Source: Aphelenchoides besseyi (lineage: Eukaryota > Nematoda > Chromadorea > Rhabditida > Aphelenchoididae). From it: DNA of 64,000 nucleotides. This document shows positions 60,317 to 64,000 of the stretch, one piece after another. Positions within the stretch are counted from its first letter, which is position 1. Every line of letters starts with the position of its first letter. The stretch is taken from positions 7,192,001-7,256,000 of the forward strand of contig JAMPIQ010000003.1 in the NCBI GenBank assembly GCA_024699855.1, written 5' to 3'. The notes beneath the pieces are model-generated. The model was not told the origin of the DNA. It was given only the letters and a program-made list of their open reading frames with translations, and ran no database searches. The position numbers and the translations under genes were made by a program.

Positions 60317-61322
60317 ATGTTTGTAATTCTGTTCAACTTCCTCGTCCCTGTTTTTGTCTTTGGAGTGACGATTGTTCACTGTAAATTTGTACGTCAGTGT
60401 TCGACATTCAATTGACCAGATGGATTTTCAGAAACGTCAAACTGACAAACAGAATCCTTCGACCGTTACGAATCCTACGACTGTTCCGCTCGCTGCCGGA
60501 AGCTCGATCAAAACGGCTAAAGAGAAGACAATAAAGAGATGGGTGAGTTCTCAGTCAAGACATTCAACCTCCTGTTGTAGCTATCTGATGGCGAAGAAAC
60601 AACGCGATTCGAAATCACAGCTCGTCAGGAAAAAGCGGAGAATCAAAAAGTCAGGACAGAGATCTCAACCGAAAAAAAAGAGTCTACTGAAGTCAAGAAA
60701 CTAGAAGTGAGTTTGACGGAACTGCAAAATAAACACTGTATTTAGGGTGTTGAAGATGTCAAGAAAGAAGACAAGACTCAGAAAGACCAAAAGACCAAAA
60801 GCATCAAAACTGCCAAATCGAAGAGGCCAATGAAAAACGAGAAGAAAGAAAGCGAGAAAGAATTTGATGCAGAGAAGTCGCCGGTGATATCCGAGAAAGT
60901 TGGTCGACATCGTAGATCGAGTGTTAACGTTGTTGTTTCAGTGGGAAGTTGCGCTACCAATGAAAACCACAGAAATAAAAACGGCTCAGTCGAAGAAGAC
61001 GAGACGAACTCACCGTCGTCATCGCGGTCCATCCAGAAAACATCGTTACAAAACTCAACTTTCCGAAGAAGAGAAACGCGACAAAGACGAACGATTAGTC
61101 GAGAAAGAAAAACGAAAACGTCAAAGGTAAGTCCCGCTGGTCTGTGGTGTATGATTGTTTAGTCGAGAGCACGAGGATCACGACGACGATACACTCTTCG
61201 AGATACCCAACCGACAGATGCCTAACCGTGTGTTCAACAGTGAAATCGAAGTTCGCCGTTCGGAGGCGAGAACTCAGACGAGCCATTCATTCGAAGAACT
61301 TCAAGATTCTGTTCAGCGTTGA
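60317..61322 (+). CDS. Lys/Glu-rich protein with N-terminal membrane or signal segment
   Basis: ATG at 60317. Exon 1 is a hydrophobic signal or anchor (FVILFNFLVPVFVFGVTIVH); then a long Lys/Glu/Thr/Ser-rich chain (SIKTAKEKTIKRW; KKEDKTQKDQKTKSIKTAKS; EEEKRDKDERLVEKEKRKRQ) ending with EVRRSEARTQTSHSFEELQD. Introns of about 40 nt with good donors at 60391, 60541 and 60705 keep frame. Such low-complexity charged chains are coiled or disordered and I cannot name a family. AATAAA at 61344. Confidence 0.62.
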
Positions 61323-61726
61323 AATGTCCGTTCGAATATTGCAAATAAACGAGTTAGATCGAGTTGTTTGTGTATTCATGTTATTCTTGTAACCAAAGAT
61401 TCTTGTGTACTTAATGAATCCAAATATTAGATGCAAATACATGACTGTAGTCGATTTGTCAAATGAATTCATCATCGAGATACGCAAACAATGTATTGGC
61501 TGAAGAGTTTAATGACTATATGAAGAGATGAATTCACACTGAAAGCTCATTGTTCGGTTTTGAGATCCAAGAAAACGACAACTATCACACTGACCATTTA
61601 CTCATTTCTCTCATGGTTTTGGAATAATATTCATTTTTTCTCAGGACCTTGGAATCGCTGATTGAAATGCAAAACCAACAACTGGGTGTTTGTTTCAAAA
61701 CTGCAATCCAAAATTTCGGTTTTGTT
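61323..61726. other. intergenic region
   Basis: No protein gene seen. It ends at the tRNA. Confidence 0.45.
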
Positions 61727-61823
61727 TCCCGTGTAGCTCAGTGGATTAGGAGCGTTGGTCTTGTAGCAACAAGAATTAGCATAAGCTAACCAAAGGTCGG
61801 TGGTTCGATCCCGCCCTCGGGAA
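61727..61823 (+). tRNA. tRNA-Thr (TGT) with a 22-nt intron
   Basis: Acceptor stem TCCCGTG pairs with CTCGGGA (one T-T mismatch); D stem GCTC with GAGC; anticodon stem TTGGT with ACCAA; T arm GGTGG TTCGATC CCGCC. With a 7-nt loop the anticodon is TGT at 61762..61764, giving threonine. The loop is interrupted after position 37 by 22 nt (61766..61787), the usual site for tRNA introns. Discriminator base A at 61823. Confidence 0.82.
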
Positions 61824-61997
61824 TAATTTTGATCTTCACCAAAATCGTCGTTAGAGATTGCAATTGGAAAAATAAGAGTCATTTTCATCATAGGCGTTTT
61901 ATGTGAAGAACAATTGTATGAAATGGAAAACGTCTGAACAAATCAGTTGCTTTTGGACTCGCGTCGAGAGCGGTTGTGTTTTCGAATCAACCTCAAG

Positions 61998-63027
61998 ATG
62001 CAACTTCAACTTCTTCTTCAACTACTGCTTTGCTCTTTTACTTATGCCGTAAAGAAGAGAATTCATTTGATCACTAAATCGGCTGCGTACAACCAAATGG
62101 AGTGCAATTGGATTGACGCTGAGCGACGATTGTAAGTTACGAATCATGTGGTTAGAATTCGTTTAGAATACTGAACGGCGGTTGTCCCGACAATCAACTG
62201 ATTCAAGCTAATCGTCGAGACTTTGCAATGGCAATTGATGGCGATGCTGTGGAAAACAACTGGTGAGCTTTTACGAATTCTTTTTGTTGGCAAATTTTAG
62301 GTTGAATATCAAAATTCGCGACTGTACATTCAACTTTACAATGCACGGTAAAAACGGTTATAAAGTCGATAACAAAGGTAAGAGCAAACTCAGCAAATCT
62401 TACTCGTTGTTTGGGTCTCTATCTCGAAGTGCCATTCATCTACGTGATTCGATCAAACGCTACGGTACGCAACAAGAGCGGTTCAGTTGTGTATGCCAGT
62501 TGTCAACTGCGAAACACGTTCATCGAACGACCGTTAATTCACATTGGATTTGGGCAGCCGACTGATCAAATTCTCATTATGTTTGTATGTTCCTGGACTT
62601 TTGAATTTGTTCATTCGATTTTAAGCCCAAAGAAGCCGAAACAATTCAAATGACCGTGAAGCCCAACGGCAAATGGAATTATACGAACTGTCAATTGACG
62701 ATCAACAAGCAAACCGGAAAAACGATTAAAATTTGTCCGTCTTCTTGGGAAGGTGACAGTTTTGGAAGATTTTGGTTGGTTGAATAGAGGAACGAAACTT
62801 ATTTGTGAGTTCAGGTTCTTTGGTCGTGTTCCTTATTACGCGTGGATTGCAATGATGTGAGTGTTTATGCTCGCCTTATTCTTAATAGTTTCAGAGTCAT
62901 GATGATTGTTTGTTGTACGGGATCTTCTACCTTCTGCGCTTTCTTCTCGTTTTGTCCATCTGTTTTGGAACGACAACTAAAATCGTCGTATTATCGTAGA
63001 ACTAACAGAATCGTTCGTGTGCTTTGA
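61998..63027 (+). CDS. secreted/single-pass membrane protein, shared ectodomain family member 4
   Basis: Signal peptide MQLQLLLQLLLCSFTYA, then ECNWIDAERRLILNGGCPDN, FAMAIDG, NWLNIKIRDCTFNFTMHGKN, later GSVVYASCQLRNTFIERPLI and GKWNYTNCQLTINKQTG with KTIKICPSSW, and a membrane span YYAWIAMIVMMIVCCTGSST followed by a Cys- and basic-residue tail (SSYYRRTNRIVRVL). The pattern C..(x)NG.CP....I..I....W.NIKI..C.F.F matches the other three ectodomain genes best among the four. Six short introns of 40 to 60 nt. AATAAA at 63040. Function unknown. Confidence 0.76.
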
Positions 63028-63355
63028 ACTGGAATGTGAAATAAACTCGATTGTTTCAATTAACTCGTTTGGTTGCTGTAAAAAACTTATGTGAATTCTA
63101 ATGATAATTGCCAATTCTACAACATTTCTAAATAGCTGTGATTTGCAATTGTGCACCTTCAAAACAATGATTTTTCAATTTGTATTGTGAGGTTGTTTAG
63201 TTTGAATAAGTCAATATTGCGCTTGAAGATGTGCTGCAGTAGTTTTGTGAAAACAAATGAAATGAACTTAAACATTCAAGAGCAATGGAAAGTAAAAACC
63301 GTATGTTGGCAACAACTTACGGCTATCGATCGGCTTTAAAATGATGAAGAAGCAG
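63028..63355. other. intergenic region
   Basis: No gene seen between the ectodomain gene and the TIR element. Confidence 0.45.
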
Positions 63356-63633
63356 ACCTTTCCTATTTAACCCTCCTATTTGAGCGCTCGCTCAAATTTC
63401 TTGACCTGCAAATCTACGCTTTTCCACCGCACAATAGCACTTTGCGACCGCCAACGCCACATCTCTGGCGGAAACTAACCGGGGATTAGTGGGATTAGTG
63501 GGCTTAGCGTGGGTTGGCGTGGGTTAGTAGGGTACTCCAGCGCTTACGACCAACGAAAAATTAAACGCGCCCAAATTAGGATGCGAAAAAATTTGAGCGA
63601 GCGGTCGGATGGAAGAATTAAATAGGAAAGATC
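63356..63633. mobile_element. MITE-like element with terminal inverted repeats and a G-run core
   Basis: The left end reads ACCTTTCCTATTTAA and GCTCGCTCAAATTT; the right end is its reverse complement (AAATTTGAGCGAGCG..TTAAATAGGAAAG). About 40 nt of imperfect inverted terminal repeat flank 200 nt with no coding capacity. The core 63480..63533 has six G tracts. No flanking target-site duplication could be confirmed by eye. Confidence 0.6.
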
Positions 63634-64000
63634 CACTAAGATTCTGTTGTACTAATCGAAGCGTTATTTCGGTTGGTTCAGTTTCCTAATTGTTGGCTTT
63701 GCTTCCACATAGTGGGTTTTGTGTAGTATGTAAACTTTTTCCCGTCTATTCAACGTTTTTTCGATAATCGAGTTTGTGACCGATTTCAAAAGCAAAGGAT
63801 GCAATCGAAGTACAAAGTACGTGGAATAGGCAGAGAAGCATCGATCTCTATAGGTAAAAAGGTCTTTTGGCTCGCAGTAATCCAACCGGGAAACAGTGGA
63901 TTGGGTGTCGCCTACCTCCCGTTTGTCCACTCGACATAACCAAAAGTGTCGTTTTTGTGGTCGACCACTTGGTCTCCGACTTCGTGCTTAACAACAGTCA
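63634..64000. other. right edge, unresolved
   Basis: A minus-strand open frame (63664..63930) without ATG could be an exon of a gene that starts beyond the window; it has no recognised domain. Confidence 0.3.

Noticed and set aside
63480..63533. G-rich tract resembling a telomere repeat
   Set aside because: The units are irregular (GGGATTAGT, GGGCTTAGCGT) and do not match the nematode TTAGGC repeat; described as a G-tract core of the TIR element instead.

Overview
The window reads as nuclear DNA of a nematode. The clearest evidence is a gene with the nematode cuticle-collagen layout (31832..33156): N-terminal membrane segment, a DDAW-like NANDAW-type block, a furin-type site, then interrupted Gly-X-Y. 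Supporting evidence is an innexin, an HNF4-type nuclear receptor, TTBK/CK1-like kinases, an SH2 (Fer-type) tyrosine kinase and short secreted or single-pass proteins. Introns are mostly 35 to 50 nt with GTAAG/GTGAG donors and TTTCAG acceptors. Genes are dense on both strands and almost all were reconstructed by joining exons by eye, so gene spans are firmer than individual splice sites. I cannot name the species; a few introns seem to need a donor other than GT.

Layout. 1-13.3 kb: end of a ubiquitin-like gene with a 12-bp repeat tail, a lysosomal-type lipase, a membrane coiled-coil protein, a UDP-glucuronosyltransferase, a CLN7/MFSD8-like transporter (minus), a Pro/Gln-rich protein with a RanBD-like C-terminus (minus) and a signal-peptide/TM protein. 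13.9-18.6 kb: a class 2-type lipase, a tyrosine phosphatase and a TTBK-like kinase. 18.8-26.2 kb: a cysteine-rich mucin-like secreted protein, two small membrane or secreted proteins and an EGF-repeat protein. 26.3-31 kb: a cyclic nucleotide-gated channel (minus) whose 2-kb intron contains a complete innexin gene on the plus strand. 31.8-40.6 kb: collagen, a short secreted peptide, a second TTBK-like kinase, an SH2 tyrosine kinase, another ectodomain/TM protein and a two-PDZ protein. 40.6-47 kb: a gene-poor stretch followed by the nuclear receptor. 47.4-51 kb: SLC25A21-like and SLC17-like carriers. 51-64 kb: sparser, with a Ly6-type protein, a trypsin-like protease head to head with a small membrane protein, a large inverted repeat with tRNA-like ends, an intron-containing tRNA-Thr, a Lys/Glu-rich protein, another ectodomain/TM protein and a TIR element with a G-run core.

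There is no operon with one pathway. Two threads recur. One is phosphotyrosine and CK1-type signalling (phosphatase, two TTBK-like kinases, SH2 kinase), families that are expanded and often germline or sperm expressed in Caenorhabditis; that expression link is inference here. The other is a set of four dispersed genes (12406, 23053, 37967, 61998) that appear to share a cysteine-bearing ectodomain I do not recognise, which is the best candidate for something undescribed.
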